Of a stretch of 64,000 nt of DNA, positions 32,011 through 44,472 are shown piece by piece (position 1 is the first letter of the stretch; each line of letters opens with the position of its first letter). The DNA is taken from contig NC_085138.1 in assembly GCF_035046485.1 (NCBI RefSeq), positions 59,191,254-59,255,253 of the forward strand. The letters run 5' to 3'. The translations under genes were made by a program, and so were the position numbers. A model generated the notes under the pieces. It saw nothing but the letters and a program-made list of their open reading frames with translations. It had not been told where the DNA came from and made no database searches. This DNA comes from Aedes albopictus (lineage: Eukaryota; Arthropoda; Insecta; Diptera; Culicidae).

Positions 32011-33182
32011 ACAGAGAAACAGACGTCACACTCTCATTGCTTCCCATCGATCACCTTTTTAACGGTTGATTCACATATTCGGTAGTAGGTCGATCTACCA
32101 CTCGCGGCGCTGGTAGTGGCGGCCCGGCTAAACACAGTACGTTTAGCATTGGGCAATTACGTTTTTGTGACGATGTTTTTCATTGAAATTTGTTCTACAC
32201 TCATTGCACAATTATGGGTCACTCAAGGAACAACCATTTCATAATATGAATCGTTTTTCATACAAAAATAACGCTTTCATTATTTTTATTTTATATTCTC
32301 TTCATTGAAACCCCTTTTTATTGTTTTAAATAAAAATCTGCTTGTAAAATTTGCTTTAGGCGGTGAAAATTACTTAAATGTTGGTGAATAATGAAAACCA
32401 CAATAATGGGTCAAAATTGGCTGTGTAACAATTATGGGTCAATTTGTTGCCTATTATGGGTCACTCAAGAGGAATCGGCTCAAAAATAATGTTTTGTCTA
32501 TTTTTTCATTGAATGATCACTTATTCTCGATAGATCAACTATAGTAGAATCCAAAACTTGTCTCAAACCTCTTAACGAAGCGTGTTTTTACGATTTGTAT
32601 TCAATTTTTCAAAATTGGGACAAATTCTCCAACACAACCACCGATAAACGCCTAAAAGTATGCAATGCCCATGTACGCAGAACTGTCAATATTATGCTGC
32701 ACAAAAGGTGACCCATAATTGTGTGATTTTCGGTGTTCCTTGGCACAATAATGAGTCACTTGAATTTTGCCTGAAATAAGCTTTAATTAGCTCCAGTCAC
32801 ATGAATTTCTACATTTAGAACGTAAATTATACCTTTGTTCTGGTGACGACACCATTTCGCACTTGAAAATCACTAAATTTCGCTTTTACAGAGCTTACGA
32901 AAGCAGCGCACGCACTGTCTGATATTCACAATCGAAGCGTTACTTTGACAGCTAGTTTTGCGCCGAACAAAAAAATATTGAAAATATGTATGTTTTGACG
33001 TATAAGCCTGTGTGCGATACGTATAGTGATACAAAACAAATCAACTTATGTGCGAAAAATAATAATAGCTTACAAAAGCTTGCAATTAATTGGTATTTAT
33101 CAATTAAAGTGGAAAGTGACTAATAATTGTGTGTGACCCATAATTGTGCAATGACTGTAAGTGTTACGTCTGTTTCTCTGTG
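32011..33182. mobile_element. hAT-like element with CAGAGAAACAGACG ends, containing a nested element
   Basis: The left end is ACAGAGAAACAGACGTCACAC. The right end, reverse-complemented, is CACAGAGAAACAGACGTAAC. CCGCATCC is duplicated on both sides (32003-32010 and 33183-33190). Deleting the insert and one copy of the 8-mer restores the array unit reading into ATGGGTTTGG. The element proper is only ~212 bp, because 32198-33157 is a later insertion. Confidence 0.8.
32198..33157. mobile_element. 960-bp TA-flanked inverted-repeat element (nested)
   Basis: The left end is CACTCATTGCACAATTATGG and the right end, reverse-complemented, CAGTCATTGCACAATTATGG. TA lies directly outside both (32196-32197 and 33158-33159). 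The motif CAATTATGGGTCAC recurs inside on both strands, near 32420, 32450, 32705 and 32750. Ends and TA duplication suit a Tc1/mariner-type MITE. Confidence 0.8.
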
Positions 33183-34530
33183 CCGCATCCATGGGTTTGG
33201 TTAAATTTTACATTTTACTACCCGGATCTGGGTAACTACCGACTGAACCAAATATGGTTTGACATTATTGTCTTGTTAACTGATCATCGGTTAACCAAAA
33301 CGCTGCAAATTGAAGGTGCCACATGCAGAGTTTGACAATTTCGACGGGACTCTCGAACCCATTCCGGAACACTACCAGTTGTCTTTAGTGTGACCTAAGG
33401 CTATTTTCTAGCTAACTGTTCATCAGGTTATCGCAAAAGCCACGATTTGATGTGTCACATTCCTGGATTTGGTTTACTTTTACATTTGGCCTCTCCCGGC
33501 CACTCAAAACCGATTCCGAAACACTTGCTGGCCGTTCATTAGGTAATCTAAAAAGCCGCTATTTGATGTGACGCATGTACGGGTTTGTTTCTCTTTCAGA
33601 TTTGACCACTTCGGCGGGAACCCCGGAACCGGTTCCGGAGCACTACTGGTTCAAATATGGTCTGAGATGATTTTCCTACTCATTGCCCATCAGGTCATCG
33701 AAAATGCCATGGTTTGATGTGTCGCATGTATGGGTTTGGTTCAATTGTATATTTGACCACCTCCAGCGGGACGCCTAGAACCGGTTCCGGAACACTACCG
33801 GTTCAGATATGGTCTGAGATGGTTTTCCTGCTCATTATCCATCAGGTAATCGAAAATGCCGTGGTTTGATGTGCCGCATGCATGGGTTTGGTTCAATTGT
33901 ATATTTGGCCACCTCCAGCGGGACGCCTAGAACCGGTTTCGGAACACTACCGGTTCAGATATGATCTGAGACTCTTTTCCTACTTACCGCTCATCAGGTC
34001 ATCTAAAATGCCGTGGTTTGATGTGTCACATGCATGGGTTTGGTTCAATTGTATTTTTGGCCACTTCCAGTGGAACGCCTAGAACCGGTTCCGGAACACT
34101 ACCGGTTCAGATATGGTCTGCAATGATTTTCCTGCTCATTGTCCTTCAGGTCATCGAAAATGCCGTGGTTTGATGTGTCGCATGCATGGGTTTGGTTCAA
34201 TTGCGTATTTGGCCACTTCCAGCGGGACGCCCAGAACCGCTTCGGGAACACTACCGGTTCAGATATGGTCTGAGACTATTTTCCTGCTTACCGCTCATCA
34301 GGTTATTGAAAATGCCATGGTTTGATGTGTCGCATGCATAGGTTTGATGCATTTTCATATCTGGTCCCTTCCTGGGGTACCGTTCCGGAACACCTGAATG
34401 GCCATATCTCCGGAACGGCTGGACCGATTCGAACCATTTTCAATAGGAAACAATGGGACCAGATTCCGCGTCGAATGAATTGTCGGTCATTGAAATCGGA
34501 TGAGGTTTACTGCCAAAATGTGATGTGAGT

Positions 34531-34605
34531 TTTTTTGTACACACACATACACACATACACACATACATACACACTCACACATACATACACACAGACATCA
34601 CCTCA
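34531..34605. repeat. CA/CATA-rich microsatellite
   Basis: Interspersed ACACAC and ACATAC units form a short imperfect simple repeat inside the composite element. Confidence 0.85.
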
Positions 34606-34735
34606 ATTTGTCGAGCTGAGTTGATTGGTATATGTGACTCAACCCTCCGGGCATTTTATCGAAAAGTCATTTTTGGAGTGAACATATAGCCTTTCCAGTA
34701 CACTTAGTGTACGAGAAAGGCAAAAAAGGATTGAA

Positions 34736-35310
34736 AAATGTCAAATCTTACCTCCTGAATCAGTTGTCATGGGTTCCCAGAAGCTATGTTCAAAATTTGA
34801 GCGAAATCGATTATGTCTAAAGGGGGCGCTCAACGAGCTCGAAGTTCATATGGGAAAACTTGGCCAAATGTATGCAGAAATTTAAAATTTTCGATTTTTG
34901 CTGCTAGGTGGCGCTGCAAGCGTTGAATTCATAACACATTTGGTTTTTTTATAGGTGACTATATCCCAAACAACTTGCATAGAACCATAGACTTCTTCAT
35001 CAAGAAGACATGCAACTCTGATATTTCCCCATACTAACGGCAAGCGTCACCGACGGCACCACCGCCTGGTGAGCTAAGGTGGTACCTTTGTGTAAAAGTG
35101 TAAGAGTGTATTGGTGCGAGTATGAAATTTTACAAACACTATCATGAATAGTGCCACCTTCATCCGGGGTGGCGCTGCTAGCAGTGACTCCTGATTTCCA
35201 GCAGTGCTGCAAGTCTTCTTGATAATGTGGTCTTCGATAGAACGATGGTCAAAACAAACGTCCTTTGATTTGTACTGCAAAAGTAGTTGAAAAGTGTACC
35301 ATTCACTACA
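34736..35310. repeat. Imperfect inverted repeat, unassigned
   Basis: ATCAAGAAGACATGCAACTC (about 35000) pairs with GCAAGTCTTCTTGATAATG (about 35210), and GCACCACCGCC with GGGGTGGCGCTGC. The flanks carry GGTGGCGCTGC words. It may be an old foldback element. No coding sequence. Confidence 0.4.
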
Positions 35311-35313
35311 CAC

Positions 35314-36995
35314 CCAAGTAACATGTTAAGTTTTCTTATAGCCTACAAGCTGTCGTTACAATCAAACCGATAAAACTCATTTTAAAGCTTAGTAATCCTT
35401 ACAGCTCTAATAAACCTGTCATAAAACCCTATTAAGTCCGAAAGGGCCCACCCTACAGGAGGTTGTTAAAACCATTTCTTAAAACTTCACTTATGCTGCT
35501 TGGTTTTGTGACATATTCTTGTAGTATACTATAAAGCATAGATAAGATCTATTGTGTAGGTCACAAGAAGATCAACAGACTGTTTCAAAGCTTGCAAAGC
35601 ACCTTAAAAGAACGGTTAAAACCTAAGACTTCACACGAATCTGAAACTGAAACCATCACATAAACTAAAAGTAAGTTGAAAATTACTAATGTTGCAAAAA
35701 ACAATAATTATGTCGATCACCTATTTTAATAATATGTGTTGCAAATTTTCACGACGAAAAACTCTGTTGCTATATGTGAAAAAAATCATGCCAAAAAAGT
35801 TTACAGGTATAAAGCAATGTATTGTTTCTGAATAAGGCGAAGCGCCACGTCATTTCGAGATATTTGCTATATTAAAAATAACAATTTGAATCTCGCTTGC
35901 AAAACAATGCATTGGAATTGCAACCCAAGCATCAATATGGCGCACGCAATTTGGAAGCACGAATTGATAATCGTGATGAAAAATATGGATGCCGTCATGT
36001 TAAATCCTTCTGGTTTCATTTAAGATTGTTTAAGACCAGATAGTCTAAAAGAAACATGTTCTAGAGCTGCTGTTCTTTATCATTACGGAACAAAGGGTTG
36101 CTAACACATATTCATTCTTAACGTATAATTATTTGCGCTACTCAAACGCTGTTAGGTTCTAAGAAGATGCGGGTTCAGACTGAATGCTCTTAAAATCTCA
36201 CCACTTTGCCTATACTCGTAACAATGTAAACAAACCGCAAGTTTTGTAACTTCGTCTGTTTTTTAGTAATGTTTAGTGCGTTTCTGATGCTGTTTCATCT
36301 GCTAGAGCGAAAAGTAAGTACATGATAAGTACATAGTGATAATCAATCCTACAGCTGCTGTAGCTGTTTATAAATAAAAGTTAATCTTTGTTCGTGAACT
36401 ACAGTTATGCCGGAGCCAGAGCATACGATGCATTCTCCATTCCCCATCCGTTGCTTAGGAATTCTCGATCATAATCGGATTCTAGCACAGAAAGCTTAGT
36501 TTGATCACACATCCAAAAAAATAGGCCCGCCGAGGGTTTGCCAAACAAATGAAAAATAATTTTACCTGGATGATTACTTTTCGTTTGCGGCATCAAAATG
36601 AAATCGCATTGCTGTAATATACTTAAGCAAGCTTTATTGCTTCGGCTGATTATTCCGAAAAGGTTTGAGATTATTTTATCTTGACTTTTTGCAATCTATC
36701 TGGTTTTAGGACCGATGAAATAATGACATATGCGGCTTTGGAAGTTGTATGCTCAAGTTTAAATATGCACTTAACAGTTCGTTTACAATTAAATTTTTGC
36801 TTGGCATAAAGACAAGCGGATAAGTTTTATTCGGTGGACTTTAAGCTACCTATAAATTATTTTAAAGTTGCTTGTGTCGTTAAAGCTACTTTACAATAAG
36901 AACTGTTTCATTAAACCTAAAAGGGTTTATTACATCCATGACAAAACCTCAATAAATAATATCTAAGACCAGAAGGCATAGAAATTGTTACTTGG
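35314..36995. mobile_element. 1.7-kb element with CCAAGTAACA inverted ends
   Basis: It begins CCAAGTAACATG and ends TGTTACTTGG. ACACAC is found directly outside both ends (35308-35313 and 36996-37001), though this flank is low in complexity. The interior is AT-rich with no transposase. Similar TTGTTACTTGG words near 27865 and 44630 may be ends of relatives. Confidence 0.6.
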
Positions 36996-37255
36996 ACACA
37001 CTGACTGAAGCCGGGTCTTCTTCCTCTGTCATCAACCGTACCGAAAAGCGCAAAAAGCAAATGAAAAACAAAAAAAACTAAATCGGAGCACCGAAGGCAA
37101 CGCGCGCGCAAATCTGGCCTCCAGCTGCTGAGCCGTCACTACACACACTCCAATAGCTTTCAAACAAAAAAAAAAGTTAAAATTGGTTGACTGGTTCAAA
37201 AGTTATGATTTTATGAAAAAAAAAACATACACATTTTTTAAAAACATTGATTTTT
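36996..37255. other. Non-coding spacer
   Basis: No recognised feature. A-rich tracts are present at 37165-37260. Confidence 0.4.
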
Positions 37256-37257
37256 TT

Positions 37258-37382
37258 ATTTTGTCATTAGGGTGACTAGTTTCTGATAGGGTGCTATCTG
37301 AAAACTAGTTTCATTTTGTCATTAGGGTGACTAGTTTTTCAGACAGGGTGCTATCTGAAAACTAGTCACCCTTATGACAAAA
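37258..37382. mobile_element. Small palindromic MITE with a duplicated left arm
   Basis: ATTTTGTCATTAGGGTGACT (37258 and again from 37312) is mirrored by AGTCACCCTTATGACAAAAT at the right end (37363-37382). The middle words AGGGTGCTATCTGAAAACTAG also occur twice. It is one short foldback element whose left half has been duplicated in tandem. Confidence 0.75.
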
Positions 37383-38275
37383 TAAGAAAATACGGATCTA
37401 ATTAATTTCGATCAACTACAAACTCACCTAGTTTCAAGATAATCAGTGTTGCGATACTATTTCGAAGATTCCTATGTCAAAATAGGAGCATGGATTTTGA
37501 CAGATTATGACATCGTAGGATCGTTATAGAAATGAAATGAAAATAATGAGAAAAGAGAAAAGAAGGCTAAGAGTTTAGAACGTTAATTAATTGAGTGAAT
37601 TAGGTAGTTAAATATTCCTGTAGTATAACCGTACAGATTGTTAGAAAATATTCAAGTAAGTCCGTATCAATTTACATACTGCGGAAAATGTATAAATTTA
37701 TTATTCAAATACTACAGCGCACACCATAGATCCGGCAAAGCCGATGCCAATAGTTGTTTGCATAGAGAGTGAGGGAAGAGATAGAGGTCGCACTGAAAAA
37801 TTGTAAGATTGTGAATCTAAGTTGAAATTAGTTGAAATTAATAGAACTTTTTTAGCTTTAGCGTATCCATCAAACGACGGTTTTGATTCGGCTCAAAGAA
37901 GTTCAGCTTATCCGACCCTCGGCCCTACCCTACGCAACAATCAGTGTTGCATTGTATCGTTGGAATGGCTGTTTAAGCAAGCAAAAGAAAACAGTTTTTT
38001 TCTGCGTTGAAATTTTAATGAAAAACTATACATTAGTTTTTCCTACATCTAACCGTGTATCCTAAAAAAAGTAAAGAAAAAATACGAAAAAAAAGAAGAA
38101 AATGGATTTAATTAAATGTTTTTCGAGGCGTAAATTCTCATATCTGAGAAATATTTGGTCCTTTTTTGATAAAAACTGTTAAACAGTAAAAAATGCATAA
38201 CATTCCACAAGATCACACACATTTTTCGGTTTTGTTTTTTTTTTTTTGGAAATTGGAGTTGGAGTTGAAAGATAA
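37383..38275. other. AT-rich non-coding DNA
   Basis: No gene, RNA gene or transposon end was recognised. Confidence 0.4.
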
Positions 38276-38279
38276 GCTG

Positions 38280-39885
38280 TCAATCCTCCAGGAATTTTCC
38301 AGGGATTTCTCCAAGAATTTATTTAGAGATAACTCCAGAGTTTTCGTCAGAAGATTTTACTGAAGTTCATTCAATGATTTTTCTGGAAAAAACCTTTTTA
38401 CATTCTTCCAGAAATTTGTTCCAAGATTCCTCCTGGAATTCTTCAGAGATTCCTAAAGGATTCTTCAGTAATAAATTAAGAAATTTCTTCAATGATTCAT
38501 CCAGGTAGGTCTTCAGAAATTTCATCAGAAGATCACTAGCGATTTGCTTCAGGGATTTCTTTCAAAACTCTAACGGGGGTTCCTCCGGAAAGTTATTTTA
38601 TGATTCCTTCAGAATTTCCATCAGGGATTCATTTAGGAAGTTCTTTTCTCCAGGAATTTATTCGGAAATTCATTCAGGAGTTCATCCAAACATTAATCTA
38701 GTTTTTCTGTTAGAGGTTTCTCCTGGAGTTCATTCATGGATTCATCTAGAAGTTCCTTCAGAGATTCCTCCAGGAATTTCTTCTTGGATTTTTCCAGAAA
38801 TTCCGTAAGGGATTCTCCCAGGTATTTCTGCATGGTTTCCTCCAGAACTTCCTTCGGTGTTTCCTTCATGGATTTGTCCAGGATTATCTCTGGGGATTCC
38901 AGAACTTTCTCTTTAAATTCCTAGAGTAATTTCTCCAGGAACTCCTTCAGAGATTTCTTCAATAACCAGTCAGATATTCATGAAATTGTCATGAATTTGT
39001 CCGAGAATTCTGTTTTGGATTTTACATGGAATTCCTTGAGGAATTTCTTCATAAACTCCTTCTTCCAAGAACTCCTTCGGTAATTTCTCCAGAGGTTCTT
39101 CCGCGATTCTTCTGAGAGTTTCTTCTTGATTTTCTCCAGGAATTTATTTTAGTAATTTTCTGGAAATCCTTCAATTCTTCTGGAATTGCAGGAGATATTT
39201 CAACAGAAGCTCGCTTAAGGATTCTTACAGAAATTATTTTTCAAACTCCTCAGAAGAATCCTCCAGTAATTCCCTCTGCAATTCCTTCTGGAATTCTTTC
39301 CGAAAATTTTTCGTGCAATTCTTTAAGGAATTCCGCCAAGAGTTCCTTCAGGGTTTTATTTCCTTTGTTTATTCCTAGTTTTCCTTGAGGGATTTCTCCT
39401 CCATGAATTCTATTAAAGATTTCTCCAGGGACTCCTCCAGGGACTCCTCCAGGGATTTCTCCGGGAACCATCCAGAGATTTCTGCAAGAATTCCTTCTGG
39501 GATATCTTTTTGAATTGCGAGATTTGTCCAGGAATTCTGGGAATTGTGGGAACTCCTTCAGGGATTCCTCCGGAAACTCCTATAGTGATTTCTTCAGGAA
39601 TTCTATTGAAGATTATTCGGGTATTCCTGTAGGAGTATCTTCTTGAATTCTTGTAGAGTTTTTTCAGCGTTCTGGAATTCCTCAGGGATTTTTATGGAAT
39701 TGCTGAAACCTTTTCCTTGTAACTCATTTAAGGATTCGTCTAGCAGCTTCTTCAGACATATGGTCTCAAATTACTTCAGGGATTGGTTCAGGATTTCTCT
39801 GGGATTCCCCATGGCTTTCTGCAGGATCTCTTTCAGGTATTCTTTCAAAAACGCCTTCAGGGATTTATCTCCTGAACTAAGTCTC
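38280..39885. repeat. Degenerate GGAATTTCTCCAG-type short repeat, long block
   Basis: Words like TTCCTTCAGGGATTC, TCCTCCAGGAATTTCTTC and GGGACTCCTCC recur for 1.6 kb, the longest such block here. GGGACTCCTCCA is exactly tandem near 39425-39450. Frames of 62-103 residues inside are translated repeat. Confidence 0.8.
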
Positions 39886-39949
39886 CGCTCAAAAGTCAAA
39901 TTAGTGAAAAGTGAACACACGCCTCGATACACTGGACCAGTCACTAGGC

Positions 39950-40525
39950 TTTAAAGCAGAACATGTTGTATGGTGTCAGATACATCCTTTGTTCCTCCAC
40001 TACCAGATAAAGAATTTATTTTCGGGCAACATTGTAGTACCGATAATCAGTGATAATCCCTGCTCTTCCTAGGGTTCAGCGAATTCATTCACGTGGTACT
40101 ATGAACCACGGTCCTTGAACTACGGCATCGACATTCCACATTTTCTCACGCCTTCTCTACAAAAACTCGAATCGCAATAAATTTTTCATACCTACTATGA
40201 ACACCGCGCCATCGGCTGTGAAAATCGTTTCACAAAGCCCAGCAATTGATCAAAAGCACTTGTCACTCTTGAAGACGCTCCAGCAGCATACTCATCGAAT
40301 TACGACACGGTGACGATGCAATGGTTGATGCGGTCAGCCTCAGCATCATCATCATCCACTTCACGGTCCACGTTATTATGGTTGGTTGGTTGGATCAACG
40401 CAATCCCCACCAGGATGATAAAATCTACCGATGACAACCGGCGGCTTCACACGTTCAATGGTCTCATTATATACGAATAGGTACAATCAACAGCATCTTC
40501 ATCATCGTCATATCGTACAAACAAC
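39950..40525 (-). repeat. Inverted duplication of unique DNA, arm B
   Basis: On the minus strand this matches 28120-28712 in order along its whole length, with indels and substitutions. The central part around CACGTTCAATGG to AAGTGGATG is best preserved. It borders the degenerate repeat directly at its left edge. No tRNA, terminal repeats or coding frame explain it. Confidence 0.8.
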
Positions 40526-43500
40526 AACGTTTCAGTTTTGTTGTATTTATTGCTGTGTTTTGATTCGTTTATTGGTTCGGAAGGAAACGTAGGTTGCGTG
40601 TCATCCGACGAAAAACCACCTTGTTCTGATGGGATTTATTTCGAGTTTTCTGTAGACAGGAGGGATTATTCTTGCGGAAAAATGTCAGTCTTTGGTAATA
40701 CCGAACTGTACCTATTTCGTTTTCAGTGAGATCTTCTTGTTCAATTATGATCCACACCTTTCTTGTTCTGAGTTTTGCAACATTTATATACAATTTGGAA
40801 GAAATAATAATTGTTATTTAATATTCTTTCTTTTCAGGTATACTTAACGGAATGAGTCTTACAAATACATGGATTTCGTAGGTATTTTTTCAAAGACATC
40901 TAGGTTTCAGTGATGATTGAGCAAAGTAAAATAATCTTTTTGAAACATTGAAGCGCTTCAGTTACTCAAAAATCACCAATTCCCACGTTCATGCAATATA
41001 ATAAATATGAAGCTACAAAACTCATCTTTTATAATTGTTTTGTACGTTCGCTAATTTCATCAAAATTTGATATCGAAATTCGGTCGCTACCTTCGTAACA
41101 CCACATGCAATCTTCCGTTAACTTTTACGGCTGCACTCGCTGATGTAGATCCCTCTAACGAGGTAATCAAACAACAACGTATGTATGTACCGACCACCAA
41201 TTGCGCAGATTACCGTGTTGATGATGATCGTAAAACTCCTGTAAGCAGTTGCACTGAGGAGCCACAACAACCATTGCATTGATTGCTTGCAAACCATTTA
41301 TTTCCTACCCCCCACGCATATTGGGTCATAAAATGCAGCTGTGTCATCGCTCTGCTAATGACAATGATTACTGCCATCATTACCGTTTGGGGGTGGGGAC
41401 GGATGGTTATCATCATACTCTTACTCTTACTCCAGTGCTTCCTCAGCACCATCGCTACATGATAATCCTTCAGCACTGATGTCGCATTCCTGTACGACGG
41501 GAAAGTTTTCTTCGAATTCAGCGAAATGGCGATTTCTGGGTCACCGCATCCATCGCCGCAAAACGCTGACAGTCGATAATTAATTCACGGCGGGCGGAAT
41601 GATGGAAATATGCGCGGCTGTTCGAGTAGTACTCAAGAAGGCGGAGAAGACGGATCTCAGGCTGCCCACCAATCTGCCAAACCAGCCTAATTGATAGCGA
41701 AGCGGCGGCGCGTAATTAAGTATTGGATGGCAACTTAGGTTTTTTTTTACTTATTCATGCGATCCGGATTATGGGAGGAGGCAAGAATATCTGACCGATT
41801 GCTTCTGGATTGGTAGCTACACGCGGGTCGGCTATGTGATGTGTGTTTGTGGGTCGAAATGGCGACGACGACGGCGGTTAAATACTTTTGGGCTGATGTT
41901 TGCTAAGAAGATGATGTTTGGGTTGGGGATGACAGTGCAGAAGTTTCGGCACGAGAAGAGGAATCTGTTGATCGTCTTCGGAAAGTGATTAATCATTATG
42001 ATAATGATGTTTTCTTATAAGAACTGATTCTGACTGAGATTGATAGGACCTATATTTAGGATTTTTTAAAAGTAGTCAATACTTGAAGATAAATATCATT
42101 TTTTTTATTTATTTTTTCTAAACCTTGTACTAGTGTTTCTCATTTAACCACCATGTGCACTAAGTTGGAATTTTGATATATTTCAACATCTTGCCAAAGA
42201 TTACTGATACATACTTTGTCCTTTCAAAGTAGAAACTACACACGAAAACCAATGAATTTGTGTAGATACTACAATTAAAAAAAAAAATGAAAATTTGCAT
42301 GTGACGTAAATCGTAACGGTCGTTAACATTCCATGACTAAATGGCAAATTTGACTCAATTTTACATCCATCATGTATGCTCAGGTGAGTTGTTCAACTTT
42401 CACGTACCCGACCCCCGATAACTTATTTTCAAAATGCTGGCATTTCTTGTAACTTGTAACTTTTTGTAAGATTATTCAAAAATTCTTTGAAGTAGTTATA
42501 AATCAACGCGTTAGTAAAATTTTTTGTTTATTTTTTTTTAGATTTTGTTAGAAACGGCTCAAAACAATGTTTTCATTTATTTTCAACCTAAAAATTGATA
42601 TTTAAAATTAATTTTCTTCGGAAAAGTTTTTTTATTAGACGAAAGTCTTTCCTTTGAGAAACTTATCTTTATTATCTGTGATTCAGCTACTTGTGGGATA
42701 AAAACACATTCTTGCTAGAATTGAAAATAGCATGCTGATGCCTTCAGAAAAGTTTTGGAAAACTACATTACATTCTGTATTCCTTATTTTTATAGCTAAT
42801 GATTTTTTTCGGCGAACAACCTTTCTAAATTCAAATGAAATTTTGCTCATGTATGAGCTTCTATCTTAAAATATGTTTCATGTCATTTGCTTTGCAATTT
42901 CCTTCACCTAGCTATGAAAAAACCCTAAGAATTGTCTTAAGAAAATATATATGTTGGATGTCATACTATAACCATTATCCAAAAAGTTTACCCTTCGATT
43001 TTATTTATAACTTATCTGTAGAAAGCTGACTTCCAACTTCAAAATTTGCCAAGTAGCTCAAGATGATCAAATGCTTCTAACTGTTTTTCTCTTTCTTTTT
43101 TTTTTTTAATTTTTCATGTTTTTTTAACGGGCGAAAGCAAAACAATTTAGGGATTTTTCGTATCAAAAATGGATGTAACGTTCAAGTTGCAATGAAAAAA
43201 ATGTGCATTATTTTTCTCTGCTCCTAACCCTACTCAAGTTACAGTGAATAAAAAAATAAGAAAAAAAATGGCCTTGTTAAAAATAGAAAGACTATGAAAA
43301 ATCATATATCTAAAAAATAATGAAAAACTGTTTTCCACTAAAATTCCCACTGTTGAGGAAAATAAGTAGAAAAAGTCGGAAAACTATATAGGAAGTCTGG
43401 AAAAAATCTTGTAAAAAATAGTTTTGGAAAGCTACTTTCTGCAACATTTTCAAGATGTGGTTTTTCTCCTTTCTTGAGTTATGACCAATTTTGTGCAAAC

Positions 43501-43545
43501 TAATAATAGAGACGGTCGATAATCAACTAACATCTGGACAATTAT
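40526..43545. other. Mixed unique and AT-rich non-coding DNA
   Basis: 41060-41950 is of balanced composition and contains short CGACGACGACGG and CATCATTACC words. The rest is AT-rich. No domain-bearing frame, RNA gene or transposon end was recognised. Confidence 0.4.
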
Positions 43546-43546
43546 C

Positions 43547-43600
43547 GACTGACACTGAGGATGATTACAAGTGGTAGTCGAAATACGCGTACCAGTCAAA
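43547..43600 (+). ncRNA. Hammerhead-ribozyme-like motif, diverged copy 3
   Basis: The order is GACA, CTGAGGA, one extra base, a GATTAC/GTAGTC stem with a 5-base loop, GAAA, TACGCGTA, CC, AGTC. Stem II differs in sequence from copies 1 and 2 but is still fully pairable (with one G-U), which hints at compensatory change. The base expected to pair with the last A of GAAA is missing, so this copy is probably inactive. GTCAAAGGAT follows as in the other copies. Confidence 0.35.
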
Positions 43601-43729
43601 GGATAAGCAAAAGAGTATTTGAAACTTAATTTTTTTAAACATGTCTTACATCCCAGTTTAAAAATCAAAGAAACTTATGCCCATCATGAATTGCAGGGGT
43701 CGCTTGTGGATACGATGACCTATATACTA

Positions 43730-44470
43730 CCCAGACAACCAGGAACCGCATTAGGATGCACGCTGTACATCGTTTAAAGTACTATTTCAAGTCACTATCG
43801 CATATATGTACGGCTGAGGTACAATTTGTATGTATGACTACATCGTAGTAGACGATATTCCGACGTTTTGTTGCGACGAACTTTGTTTATTCGCAAAAGC
43901 GTTCCAGTGAACTCGCAAAGTGTCAAATGAATTCGCATAATTGCGTACTGCGATGATTATACGACTTCGAAAAGAAAAGTACCAAGTTCTAATTATGACA
44001 GTTTAACCCGCATTGGTGTACAAACTAAATCGCATAAAAGTGAAAATAAACTCGTTCGTGTATGTACAAACTCGCATAAGCTGCAATCGTTAACTTTCGC
44101 ATATTGCGTTGTGATATGTGATAACAATGACATTTTTTGAAGTCCCAAAAAGCTACAAGAAAGTGAAAAGCTATCATTATGGTTACAGCACAAGTTACAA
44201 AGTCATCATTTTTGTTTTGTTGACCTATTTCTAATATTTTTAAGTCGCATAAGATGCTATATTTCGTCACAATAGTGCATTCCATGCATCGCATCAGATA
44301 TCGCTTCAAGTCATATAGCGTCATTATTCATTCGTCAATGCACGTATAGCGTCTGCACTTTTGTATGCATAAGGCACTTTTACTGCATCTTATGTGATGT
44401 AACTTTACCGCATAAAAGTACGTATAACATGAGCATAAACTTCATTTTAAGTGAAAATTAGTTGTCTGGG
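43730..44470. mobile_element. 741-bp element with CCCAGACAAC inverted ends
   Basis: It begins CCCAGACAACCAGGAA and ends, reverse-complemented, CCCAGACAACTAATTTTC. TA is on both sides (43728-43729 and 44471-44472). The terminal decamer is that of the 155-bp MITEs at 2591 and 11106, so it may be a longer relative. The interior is unrelated and non-coding, with repeated TCGCATA words. Confidence 0.7.
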
Positions 44471-44472
44471 TA

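Larger units (their letters stand above)
30150..34735. repeat. Composite repeat element made of ~150-bp units
   Basis: The outer edges carry short inverted words: GCCTTTCTCGT at 30190-30200 and ACGAGAAAGGC near 34710-34720. From 30450 to 30960 there are diverged units with CCGCCATCTTG and TTTTGGAC words. From about 31040 to 34370 come ~11 units with TTTGATGTGTCGCATG, ATGGGTTTGGTTCA and AACCGGTTCCGGAACACTACC, best preserved at 33440-34330 with a period of 150-153 bp. A CA-rich microsatellite and a unique tail complete the right side. It is non-coding. Treating 30150-34735 as one element is an inference. Confidence 0.65.

Noticed and set aside
30150..34735. Endogenous viral sequence in the long repeat region
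   Set aside because: No open frame with viral-type domains; the region is explained by tandem units and nested MITEs.
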